DNA of 5,204 nucleotides, taken from positions 1 to 5,204 of the forward strand of contig QMZM01000070.1 of assembly GCA_003663175.1 (NCBI GenBank), read 5' to 3'. The position numbers were made by a program, and so were the translations under genes. The first letter of the stretch is position 1, and each line of letters begins with the position of its first letter. The notes beneath the pieces are model-generated. The model had not been told where the DNA came from and searched no databases. It saw nothing but the letters and a program-made list of their open reading frames with translations. This stretch comes from Candidatus Altarchaeales archaeon (GTDB lineage: Archaea > Altiarchaeota > Altiarchaeia > IMC4 > QMZM01). Shown in pieces: positions 1 to 5,163 of the stretch.

Positions 1-1007
1 ATTGCATTTTTTATTGAATCGAATAATGTCTCTGCAATATGACCCAATCCTGTTCCTTCCAAAACGATTCCATTATATCCATTATCTATAATGGACTCTA
101 TAATCTCGGGTTTTAAACCGGGGCAATATTTTAGTAGATGAACCTTCGTGTCTAATCTCGTGTCCAATTTTAATCTATCCTCCCTTTTAACCTCTTGGAA
201 GAATTCTATTCCTTTATTATTTACCTTTCCCAATGGTTTTGAGTTTATTGTCTGAAATGCATCCCTCCTTGAAGTGTGAAATTTCCTAACCCTTGTTGCT
301 GGATGAATCAGGCAGTATGAATCCGAAATTTCGCCATGCATTACAACACAAACCTCTGAAAAATTTCCCCTAGACGCGACAATCACGGAATGAATGAGAT
401 TCATTGCGGCGTCGGACGAACCACGATCAGAACTTCTCTGCGCCCCGGTCAATACCACCGGAACCGGAGTTTTTAACATAAATGCCAATGCTGCAGATGT
501 ATAGTGCATTGTATCTGTTCCGTGGGTAATAACTATTCCATCAACTCCCTTTTTTATCTCCTTCGCGGTTTCCTTGGCAATCCTAACCCAATCCTCTGGC
601 TGAATATTTTCTGAGAATTTGTTGAAGATTTGTCTGCCATTTATATTTGCTATATCCTCGATCTCCGGGATTGAAGAGATTATCTCATCTGCACTAAATG
701 CGGAATGAACACCTCCAGTGAGGTAATCAACCCTGCTCGCTATCGTTCCTCCAGTTGCCAGGATTGATACATTTTTCTTGTTCTTATCAAATTTGTGCCT
801 TTTTATCCTAAATTCCTCCCTCTCCACAACCCCAACCTTTCTGATTCCTTTAATTTTTCTGATATCTATTCCAATATTATAACCATTTTCCAATTTTATT
901 ATTAGAAAATTATCATTCTCTAACCTCGAACTCTCCATCAATATGCCCTCATATTTTCCATCTCTTGTTTCAATTTCAACTATGCTCCCCGGTTTTGGTA
1001 TTTTCAT
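1..1007 (-). CDS. gatD: Glu-tRNA(Gln) amidotransferase subunit D (GatD), C-terminus beyond window edge
   Basis: GatD is the asparaginase-like subunit of the archaeal GatDE complex. It releases ammonia from Gln (or Asn), and GatE uses it to turn mischarged Glu-tRNA(Gln) into Gln-tRNA(Gln) in the cytoplasm. About 335 residues are visible; the family usually has 410-440, so the C-terminal end is missing at the left edge. The N-terminal part (about 1-70) fits the small beta-barrel domain that separates GatD from plain asparaginases. The asparaginase core follows. It has a TGGTIAS motif at 85-91 (nucleophile Thr88), HGTDTMHYTS at 162-171 (Thr164-Asp165) and the RVRKFH segment with Lys242. These match the Thr/Thr-Asp/Lys catalytic set known for the family. 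The ATG at 1005-1007 overlaps the TGA of the macro-domain gene (ATGA), so translation is probably coupled. gatE is not in the window and may lie downstream to the left. A free type I asparaginase is unlikely because of the N-terminal domain. Confidence 0.95.
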   Translation of the reverse strand, partial: MKIPKPGSIVEIETRDGKYEGILMESSRLENDNFLIIKLENGYNIGIDIRKIKGIRKVGVVEREEFRIKRHKFDKNKKNVSILATGGTIASRVDYLTGGVHSAFSADEIISSIPEIEDIANINGRQIFNKFSENIQPEDWVRIAKETAKEIKKGVDGIVITHGTDTMHYTSAALAFMLKTPVPVVLTGAQRSSDRGSSDAAMNLIHSVIVASRGNFSEVCVVMHGEISDSYCLIHPATRVRKFHTSRRDAFQTINSKPLGKVNNKGIEFFQEVKREDRLKLDTRLDTKVHLLKYCPGLKPEIIESIIDNGYNGIVLEGTGLGHIAETLFDSIKNA

Positions 1008-1516
1008 TCTAATTCTAATACCCTCCTAAATGCATTTTCTAATTCGTCATCAAATCCAACGAGAATTATTCTCTTAATGATTTTATCCTCATTGATAAAT
1101 GATTTTATTGTGTTGACCATTGCGTTTGCGGCATCTTCTTTATTAACACCACCGACTCCCGTTCCCATTCCGGGGAATGCAATCGATTCTACCTTTAATT
1201 TAGATGCCAATTTTAATGCTGCCAGTGTTGCCCTTCTTACATTTTCTATATCAATTTTCTCCGCGGGGTTTTTCATTGTTGGTGCATGGATAATGAATTT
1301 TGCCTTTAATTTTCCCGCATTTGTTGAAATTGCATTGCCTAAGGGAATTGGTGCCTTTTTCATCGCTTCCCTCTCTATCTCTTCTCCCCCAACCCTCTTT
1401 ATTGCATATGCAACCCCTCCACCCATCACGCCGAGAGAATTTGCCGGATTTACTATCGCATCCACCTCTTCCCTCGTAATATCCCCCTTCTTCACAATAA
1501 TTCTCGTGTTTTCCAT
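1004..1516 (-). CDS. Macro-domain protein, probable ADP-ribose / O-acetyl-ADP-ribose hydrolase
   Basis: This 170-aa protein is a stand-alone macro domain of normal length. Characteristic motifs are GDIT at 11-14, VNPANS at 22-27, the glycine-rich GVMGGGVA at 29-36 (phosphate and ribose binding), IIHAPTM at 75-81 and FPGMGTGVGG at 114-123 (second phosphate loop). The architecture resembles archaeal Af1521-type proteins, which bind ADP-ribose and can remove it from proteins. Other members hydrolyse ADP-ribose-1''-phosphate or O-acetyl-ADP-ribose, so the exact substrate is open. The Asn/Gly-rich first loop is intact, which argues for an active enzyme. It is the first gene of a two-gene operon with gatD. 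Its TGA overlaps the gatD ATG by 4 nt, and its start lies 44 bp from the divergent zinc-ribbon gene. The link to tRNA amidation is unexplained. The family call is firm; the reaction is inference. Confidence 0.93.
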   Translation of the reverse strand: MENTRIIVKKGDITREEVDAIVNPANSLGVMGGGVAYAIKRVGGEEIEREAMKKAPIPLGNAISTNAGKLKAKFIIHAPTMKNPAEKIDIENVRRATLAALKLASKLKVESIAFPGMGTGVGGVNKEDAANAMVNTIKSFINEDKIIKRIILVGFDDELENAFRRVLELE

Positions 1517-1560
1517 ATTACTTATTAATATTAAAATTCAAATAATAATTCGCAGTAAAG
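1517..1560. promoter_or_regulatory. Divergent promoter spacer (macro-gatD operon / zinc ribbon-tsaC operon)
   Basis: This 44-bp spacer separates two divergent start codons and is almost entirely A and T. For the plus strand, the stretch around 1524-1536 (ATTAATATTAAAA) is TATA-like. It lies about 25-37 nt before the ATG at 1561, which predicts a leaderless or nearly leaderless transcript. For the minus strand, AT-rich sequence around 1538-1550 is at the matching distance from the ATG at 1516. No strong Shine-Dalgarno sequence is visible on either side. The positions are inferred from spacing, not proved. Confidence 0.5.
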
Positions 1561-1722
1561 ATGGAAGTAAAGAAGTGTGTTAGTTGTGGTGTTGAGGTGG
1601 GCCCAGGATATACGGAATTTTATTGTCCCAAGTGTGGGAAATCTCGTATTGTTAGGTGTGCCAGATGCAGGGCCATTGGAGCGGCATATATCTGCAGTGA
1701 ATGTGGCTTTGAGGGACCATGA
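1561..1722 (+). CDS. Small zinc-ribbon protein with four CxxC motifs (COG2888-like, HVO_2753-like)
   Basis: The 53-aa product starts MEVKKCVSCG and ends CGFEGP. It has four CxxC knuckles: Cys6/Cys9, Cys22/Cys25, Cys33/Cys36 and Cys45/Cys48. These are enough for two zinc sites that fill most of the protein. The pattern and size match the archaeal family annotated as a Zn-ribbon RNA-binding protein involved in translation; its Haloferax member HVO_2753 has about 59 aa. RNA binding is a family prediction, not seen in the sequence. Many archaea place this gene beside the elongation factor aEF1B gene; here its partner is tsaC. The ATG at 1561 is preceded by a 44-bp promoter spacer. The TGA at 1720-1722 overlaps the tsaC ATG at 1719-1721, so the two genes are probably translationally coupled. 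The gene is easily missed because it is so short. Confidence 0.9.
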   Translation: MEVKKCVSCGVEVGPGYTEFYCPKCGKSRIVRCARCRAIGAAYICSECGFEGP

Positions 1723-2294
1723 TACTAAGGATAAATCCCGACAATCCCGAAAAAGATCTCGTTACTTTTGTTTCAAATGAGATAAGGAATGGAAAGGTCA
1801 TTATATATCCAACCGATACCGTCTATGGCCTGGGTTGCTCTATCTATTCAGAAAATGTTAGAAGGATATTTGATATTAAAAAGAGGGATCTTAAGAATCC
1901 ATTATCAATTGCATTTTCTGATTTAGATATGCTAAAAAAATATGTAATTCTCAATAAGGAAGAGGAAAGATTTATCAGAGAGAATATAAATGACCCATAT
2001 ACATTTGTCGTTAGAAAAAGGCATAATATTCCGGATATTATTACCGCTGGAAGAGAGAAGGTTGGGGTTAGAATCCCAAATCTGAGATTAACGAGAGAGG
2101 TCATAAGACATGCTAAGGTTCCAATAATAACAACCTCGGCAAACATATCGGGAGAAAAGGCGCCCTCAGATTTTAAGGAAATTGATGATAGAATTAAGAG
2201 AAAGGTTGATTTGTTGATAGATTCTGGTAGATGTAAGATAGGAACACCATCAAGGGTTATTGATTTAGAAACCATGGAGATTCTGAGATACTAA
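1719..2294 (+). CDS. tsaC: L-threonylcarbamoyladenylate synthase, TsaC/Sua5/YrdC family
   Basis: This cytoplasmic enzyme makes threonylcarbamoyl-AMP from Thr, bicarbonate and ATP. The KEOPS/Kae1 complex then uses it to form t6A37 in tRNAs that read ANN codons, including tRNA-Lys. The 191-aa protein is a single YrdC domain. Its motifs are YPTDTVYGLGC at 30-40, KKRDLKNPL at 54-62 (nucleotide-contacting Lys/Arg), PYTFVV at 93-98, VGVRIP at 115-120, TTSANISG at 138-145 (the Ser-Ala-Asn signature) and GTPSRVID near 176-183. It lacks the extra C-terminal domain of long Sua5 proteins (about 340 aa), so it is the short TsaC-like form. The start at 1719 overlaps the zinc-ribbon stop (ATGA). The TAA at 2292-2294 overlaps the end of the convergent membrane-protein gene. 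Nothing looks truncated. Confidence 0.95.
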   Translation: MILRINPDNPEKDLVTFVSNEIRNGKVIIYPTDTVYGLGCSIYSENVRRIFDIKKRDLKNPLSIAFSDLDMLKKYVILNKEEERFIRENINDPYTFVVRKRHNIPDIITAGREKVGVRIPNLRLTREVIRHAKVPIITTSANISGEKAPSDFKEIDDRIKRKVDLLIDSGRCKIGTPSRVIDLETMEILRY

Positions 2295-2725
2295 AAAACC
2301 TCCGTATCTTGTGAAATCTTTTCCAGCTCTATTAAGGCGCCCTCCGGAAACGAAAATATACCGTAATTTCGTATCTTCACAACCCCTCTGCTCCCATCCC
2401 CGAATTGAACCTCGATATTTTGGTTTATCCTCCCGGGCTGTATTGCAATCGTTGGAACATTATCGACAAATGATTCTTCCATGAATGGAGTCTCGATCTC
2501 CCTCAACACCGAAATCATAATTATGTCTCCAGCCCTTATTCCTCTTATGAATGGATAAACTATAAATAATGCTGAGGAAATTGCAATATCAAGTGCTATA
2601 AATCTCCACATCCATAATTCATTCCCAGTTACAGCATGGAACACTAAGGAGAGGGAAAGTAATAATATGAAAAGAAACAGGATCATCTCCAATCTCTTTA
2701 CAACTGGGTTTGGATTTGGAATCAT
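2291..2725 (-). CDS. Two-helix membrane protein of unknown function with a C-terminal beta-rich domain
   Basis: I do not recognise a named family. The 144-aa product begins MIPNPNPVVKRLEM. It has two strongly hydrophobic segments at about 14-32 and 42-60, joined by a short loop (HAVTGNELWMWR), then a polar domain from about 62 to 144. The cluster RGIR at 61-64 after the second helix, together with Lys10/Arg11 before the first, suggests that both ends face the cytoplasm. The tail alternates short hydrophobic and polar stretches, with Gly turns such as FGDGSRG (108-114) and FPEGALIELE (126-135). This fits a small beta-barrel, loosely like the soluble domain of NfeD-type proteins, but I see no decisive motif. 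The reading frame is open upstream to an ATG at 2839. That longer start would run into pdaD and add a non-hydrophobic, low-complexity leader, so the ATG at 2725 is preferred. Its TAG end overlaps the tsaC stop by 4 bp. Confidence 0.75.
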   Translation of the reverse strand: MIPNPNPVVKRLEMILFLFILLLSLSLVFHAVTGNELWMWRFIALDIAISSALFIVYPFIRGIRAGDIIMISVLREIETPFMEESFVDNVPTIAIQPGRINQNIEVQFGDGSRGVVKIRNYGIFSFPEGALIELEKISQDTEVF

Positions 2726-2788
2726 AGTATCGAATTTATATTTAGAAGTATTAATATAAAAATAGTATAAAAATATATTAAGATAATT
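2726..2788. promoter_or_regulatory. Divergent promoter spacer (membrane protein / pdaD)
   Basis: A 63-bp, very AT-rich gap separates the two divergent start codons. On the plus strand, TATAAAAAT at 2755-2763 is a good archaeal TATA box. At a spacing of about 26 nt it puts the pdaD transcript start close to the ATG at 2789, so that mRNA is probably leaderless. A second TATA-like run at 2766-2773 is too close to the ATG. The reverse complement of 2750-2760 is also TATA-like and sits at a suitable distance from the minus-strand ATG at 2725. Two genes sharing such a short spacer may be co-regulated, but no operator is visible. Confidence 0.55.
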
Positions 2789-3307
2789 ATGATAAAGGTT
2801 CCAAGATATATGTTCTTTACAAAGGGTGTCGGGGTTCATAAATATAAATTGGGTTCATTTGAACTTGCCCTAAGGAATGCCGGAATTGGAAGATTTAACA
2901 TAGTTAATGTCTCTAGTATATTCCCACCAAATTGTAGCGTTATCTCGCGCAAGAGAGGATTAAGTATGCTAAAGACTGGGCAGATTATATACTGTGTCAT
3001 GGCGCGAATAGAAACAAACGAGCCAAACAGATTAATTTCTGCGGCGATAGGTCTCGCAATCCCCACCGAGGGAGATGGATATGGGTATATATCCGAATAT
3101 CATGCGTATGGAGTTAACAGAGAGAGGGCTAAGAAATATGCAGAGGATTTGGCAGTGACCATGCTTGCAACAACTCTCGGCATAGAGTCTGATACAGAAA
3201 AGGCACGAGATGAGAGAATTAAAACTATGCATATCTGCCAGAGTGCAAGGGGTAATAAAGATGGATTGTGGACAACATGTATTGCTGCCGCTATTTTTGT
3301 AGAATAA
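2789..3307 (+). CDS. pdaD: Pyruvoyl-dependent arginine decarboxylase
   Basis: PdaD decarboxylates arginine to agmatine, the first step of archaeal polyamine synthesis, in the cytoplasm. The proenzyme cleaves itself between two serines, and the second becomes the pyruvoyl group. The motif is visible as VNVSSIFPPNC, with the predicted cut between Ser42 and Ser43. That gives a beta chain of about 42 aa and an alpha chain of about 130 aa. Asn37, six residues before Ser43, fits the conserved Asn of the Methanocaldococcus enzyme. The SEYHAYG segment (102-108) carries Glu103, which probably matches its catalytic Glu. The length of 172 aa is close to the usual 160-170. The ATG at 2789 gives the normal short N-terminus (MIKVPRYMFFTKGVG). 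The gene stands alone, divergent from the membrane protein and convergent with lysS. All core features are intact. Confidence 0.95.
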   Translation: MIKVPRYMFFTKGVGVHKYKLGSFELALRNAGIGRFNIVNVSSIFPPNCSVISRKRGLSMLKTGQIIYCVMARIETNEPNRLISAAIGLAIPTEGDGYGYISEYHAYGVNRERAKKYAEDLAVTMLATTLGIESDTEKARDERIKTMHICQSARGNKDGLWTTCIAAAIFVE

Positions 3308-3341
3308 AACGCAATCTGGACAGAATATTGGGGATTCACTC
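3308..3341. other. Convergent gap between pdaD and lysS
   Basis: Only 34 bp separate the two stop codons. I see no hairpin and no clear oligo-T stretch on either strand here. Termination signals, if any, may lie inside the opposing genes. Confidence 0.5.
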
Positions 3342-4901
3342 TCAACAAAAAAATCTTTCCCTGATAATTTTCCTATCAATGCCCAATAAAAATAAGGCTG
3401 CCCTTGGACCCCGTTTTTTTCCTATCAAGACGAGATAGATTGCATCAAATAATAATTCTGGTTTAAGTCCAATTTCTCTGGATATTTCATATATTCTCTT
3501 GTGTAGGGTTTTGGCATCTATCCCTTTTTCTTTTTCTAATTCCATGTATATTCTTCTGAGACCAATTCTCTGCTTTTCACTTAAATTTTTTTTAATCTTC
3601 ATTGCCTCTTCCGGACTTATTAATTTAAATTTCAAATAATCTGGACCATAGAGATCATTCCAGTTTTTGGCTGCAATTAGTCTTCTCTTCAATCTTCCCA
3701 AATCGAATTTATCGTAACCTAATCTCTTGAGCCTCTTTACGATATAATTTATGTTCAAATCCTCAACAATCTGACTTAAAACCGCACATAATGTAAATGG
3801 AACCTGCAGCGATCTCGGTTCGTTTATTTGTGAAAGTTCGTACATTCTCTTCATCTCATAAGAATCATTCTCTAATCCAAAGTAGATTCTCTCCGCAAGG
3901 TCATATTCATCAACAAGATTCGGAATTTTTCTCAAGTTTATATCTCTCTGCTTCTGCAATTTTTTGTACATAAAAAATTTTAGAACCTCTGGTTCGCAAA
4001 TTTTCAACCAATCGGATAATGTGATAACGTTTCCCTTAGACGATGATATCTTTTCCTTATTTAATGTGAAAAATTCGTAAATTACTGGTAACGGAGGCTC
4101 CCAGTTATATATTTCTTTGCAAATTCTCTTTGAGGTCCAGAATGAGCCCCCAGCAGAGGCGTGTTCCTTGCCGAGAGGTTCACAAGTAACTCTGAAATGA
4201 GACCAGCGAGCGGCCCACTCCACCCTCCATATAAGTTTCCCTCTCCCCTCTCTGATATCACTCTCTCCCTTAAAGCCACAACCCCTTACTCTACCGTCCG
4301 AAACCTCCGTATCTTCACATTTATAACATACAATATCATCATCAACGCTATAGACCCTTGGGGTGGAGATTCTCCCACAATTTTCACATATCGGTTGCCA
4401 AGGCACAAATTCTCTCGGCAACGGTTCCTTTCTAAATTCATTTAGTATTTCTCTAATTTTTTCTGAATTTCTCAGTGCAATTTTTATCTCATCATATAAT
4501 TCACCACTCCTATACAATTCTGTAGATGAATATGCTCTCGGCTCTACTCCAAACTCCTTAAGCTCAGACAGAAATTTCTCTACAAAGTGCTCAACAAAGT
4601 TATTATGACAACCAAATGGGTCTGGAATATCATGCACTGGAAAGCCGAGATAATCCCTTAACGACTCCATCCCCCCTGGAACCCTTCGAAACGGATCAGA
4701 ATCATCAGCGACCCAGATAAATTTCACTCTCGAATTCTTTTCCTCTAAAACCTTTCTTATAGCATCTCCTCTAATGACATCTGATGCATTTCCAATATGT
4801 GGAATTCCAGAGATTGAGGTTCCAGTTTCTATAACATGCTCATTTCCTCTCCTTAAGAGCTTCTCAACCACCCTGTCGGTCCAGTGAAGAGATTTTTCCA
4901 T
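3342..4901 (-). CDS. lysS: Lysyl-tRNA synthetase, class I
   Basis: This enzyme charges tRNA-Lys with lysine using ATP. The class I form is typical of archaea and a few bacteria and is unrelated to the class II enzyme. The preferred product is 519 aa, normal for the family. The Rossmann catalytic domain carries the HIGH-type motif HIGN at 35-38 and the KMSKS-type motif KISSSKG at 284-290. Between them lies a zinc-binding insertion with Cys172/Cys175, Cys192/Cys195 and Cys208. The remaining 200 or so residues are charged and helical, as expected for the anticodon-binding helical cage. An ATG 39 nt upstream (4940) would add 13 residues. I chose the ATG at 4901 because family members start just before the H-W-(A/T)-D segment, here MEKSLHWTD, and because the AT-rich sequence upstream of 4901 looks like a promoter. 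The gene is intact and convergent with pdaD. Confidence 0.96.
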   Translation of the reverse strand: MEKSLHWTDRVVEKLLRRGNEHVIETGTSISGIPHIGNASDVIRGDAIRKVLEEKNSRVKFIWVADDSDPFRRVPGGMESLRDYLGFPVHDIPDPFGCHNNFVEHFVEKFLSELKEFGVEPRAYSSTELYRSGELYDEIKIALRNSEKIREILNEFRKEPLPREFVPWQPICENCGRISTPRVYSVDDDIVCYKCEDTEVSDGRVRGCGFKGESDIREGRGKLIWRVEWAARWSHFRVTCEPLGKEHASAGGSFWTSKRICKEIYNWEPPLPVIYEFFTLNKEKISSSKGNVITLSDWLKICEPEVLKFFMYKKLQKQRDINLRKIPNLVDEYDLAERIYFGLENDSYEMKRMYELSQINEPRSLQVPFTLCAVLSQIVEDLNINYIVKRLKRLGYDKFDLGRLKRRLIAAKNWNDLYGPDYLKFKLISPEEAMKIKKNLSEKQRIGLRRIYMELEKEKGIDAKTLHKRIYEISREIGLKPELLFDAIYLVLIGKKRGPRAALFLLGIDRKIIRERFFC

Positions 4902-4953
4902 ATGTTTATATTTTTGATATTTTAGCCTAAATTTATTCAAGAGTTCAAAATAT
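4902..4953. promoter_or_regulatory. Divergent promoter spacer for lysS and the left sRNA-like copy
   Basis: This spacer is about 75% A+T. On the minus strand, the TAAATTTA-like run at 4929-4936 lies about 28-35 nt before the lysS ATG at 4901, giving a very short leader. On the plus strand, TTTATTC at 4932-4938 starts 23 nt before the AATGGCAG that opens the left sRNA-like copy. The same heptamer starts 25 nt before the right copy, which supports it as a TATA-like box. These are positional inferences. Confidence 0.5.
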
Positions 4954-4977
4954 TAATGGCAGTATGATGATGCGAAC
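4954..4977 (+). repeat. Left copy of a 24-bp direct repeat: 5' end of the C/D sRNA, here truncated
   Basis: This stretch is identical to 5140-5163, 186 bp downstream. It contains the 5' stem strand TGGCAG (4957-4962), a perfect C box ATGATGA (4964-4970) and the first 7 nt of the D' guide. After the repeat the next bases still look related (TACCA against AACCG), giving a 12-nt pseudo-guide at 4971-4982. The D' box position then reads CCCA instead of CTGA. There is no proper C' box, and no CTGCCA to close the terminal stem. The guide base five nt before the D' position is T, not A. I read this as a broken duplicate of the sRNA gene. Confidence 0.8.
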
Positions 4978-4983
4978 TACCAC

Positions 4984-5098
4984 CCAAACTGTTACACAGT
5001 TTGGATCATGTTGTGTGGCATCCCAAATTAGCGACTTCATCGCTAATTGGGCACAAAAATCACCTTGTGATTTTTAGTGTCGCTATGCTCAGCCACAC
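4984..5098. other. Structured element: three hairpins, two enclosed by a 7-bp outer stem
   Basis: Three hairpins sit nearly back to back. Hairpin 1 is CCAAACTG/CAGTTTGG (4984-4991 with 4997-5004), 8 perfect bp with a 5-nt loop. Hairpin 2 spans 5022-5051: 12 bp with one bulged A (5025) and loop CTTCA. Hairpin 3 spans 5052-5079: 12 bp with one bulged A (5076) and a 3-nt loop. Hairpins 2 and 3 are enclosed by GTGTGGC (5013-5019) pairing with GCCACAC (5092-5098), making a multi-branch fold. Such density is not chance and none of it is coding. It lies between two copies of the sRNA start. It could be a small mobile-element remnant, such as a MITE or IS200/IS605-like end, or a structured RNA transcribed from the left TATA-like box. 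The sequence alone does not decide. The hairpins are symmetric, so the strand is undetermined. Confidence 0.75.
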
Positions 5099-5115
5099 TG
5101 ACCTCTTGATGAACC

Positions 5116-5122
5116 TTTATTC
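5116..5122 (+). promoter_or_regulatory. TATA-like box of the C/D sRNA gene
   Basis: TTTATTC starts 25 nt upstream of AATGGCAG, where the sRNA transcript is expected to begin. The same heptamer occurs at 4932-4938, at nearly the same distance from the left copy. Sequence between box and start is not otherwise conserved (apart from a short AT-rich run), which favours a functional box over mere duplication. Confidence 0.5.
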
Positions 5123-5139
5123 TTGAAATGGATAATTAA

Positions 5140-5163
5140 TAATGGCAGTATGATGATGCGAAC
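5140..5163 (+). repeat. Right copy of the 24-bp direct repeat, forming the start of the intact C/D sRNA
   Basis: This is identical to 4954-4977. Here it leads into a complete sRNA, so it is the functional copy. Identity stops at base 5164 (A here, T in the left copy), which is the guide base facing the predicted methylation site. Confidence 0.9.

Noticed and set aside
1077..1583. Long plus-strand open frame of 168 codons opposite the macro-domain gene
   Set aside because: It is the antisense shadow of a clear macro domain, and its translation is a low-complexity run rich in F, I, A and S without any motif.
2726..2839. 38-residue upstream extension of the membrane protein to an ATG at 2839
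   Set aside because: It would overlap the start of pdaD and cross both promoters, and it adds a Tyr/Asn-rich leader that looks like translated spacer.
4082..4608. Short open frames on both strands inside lysS
   Set aside because: They lie within the conserved LysRS coding region and show no motifs of their own.
4902..4940. 13-residue upstream extension of LysS
   Set aside because: Class I LysRS proteins normally begin just before the H-W motif, and this stretch looks like promoter DNA.
4949..5075. Minus-strand open frame across the hairpins (ATG at about 5040, MKSLIWDATQHDPNC...)
   Set aside because: About 31 codons from its ATG, with codons made by palindrome arms and the antisense of the C box repeats; no ribosome site or family match. 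It could still be a useful probe for multi-copy versions of the element.
4954..5101. One long C/D RNA using the left C box (4964-4970) and the CTGA at 5098-5101
   Set aside because: The bases after that CTGA do not pair with TGGCAG, so no terminal stem forms, and the guide spacing is far outside the known range.
4954..5163. CRISPR array
   Set aside because: Only two repeats with a 162-bp gap, and the repeat is the start of a C/D box sRNA.
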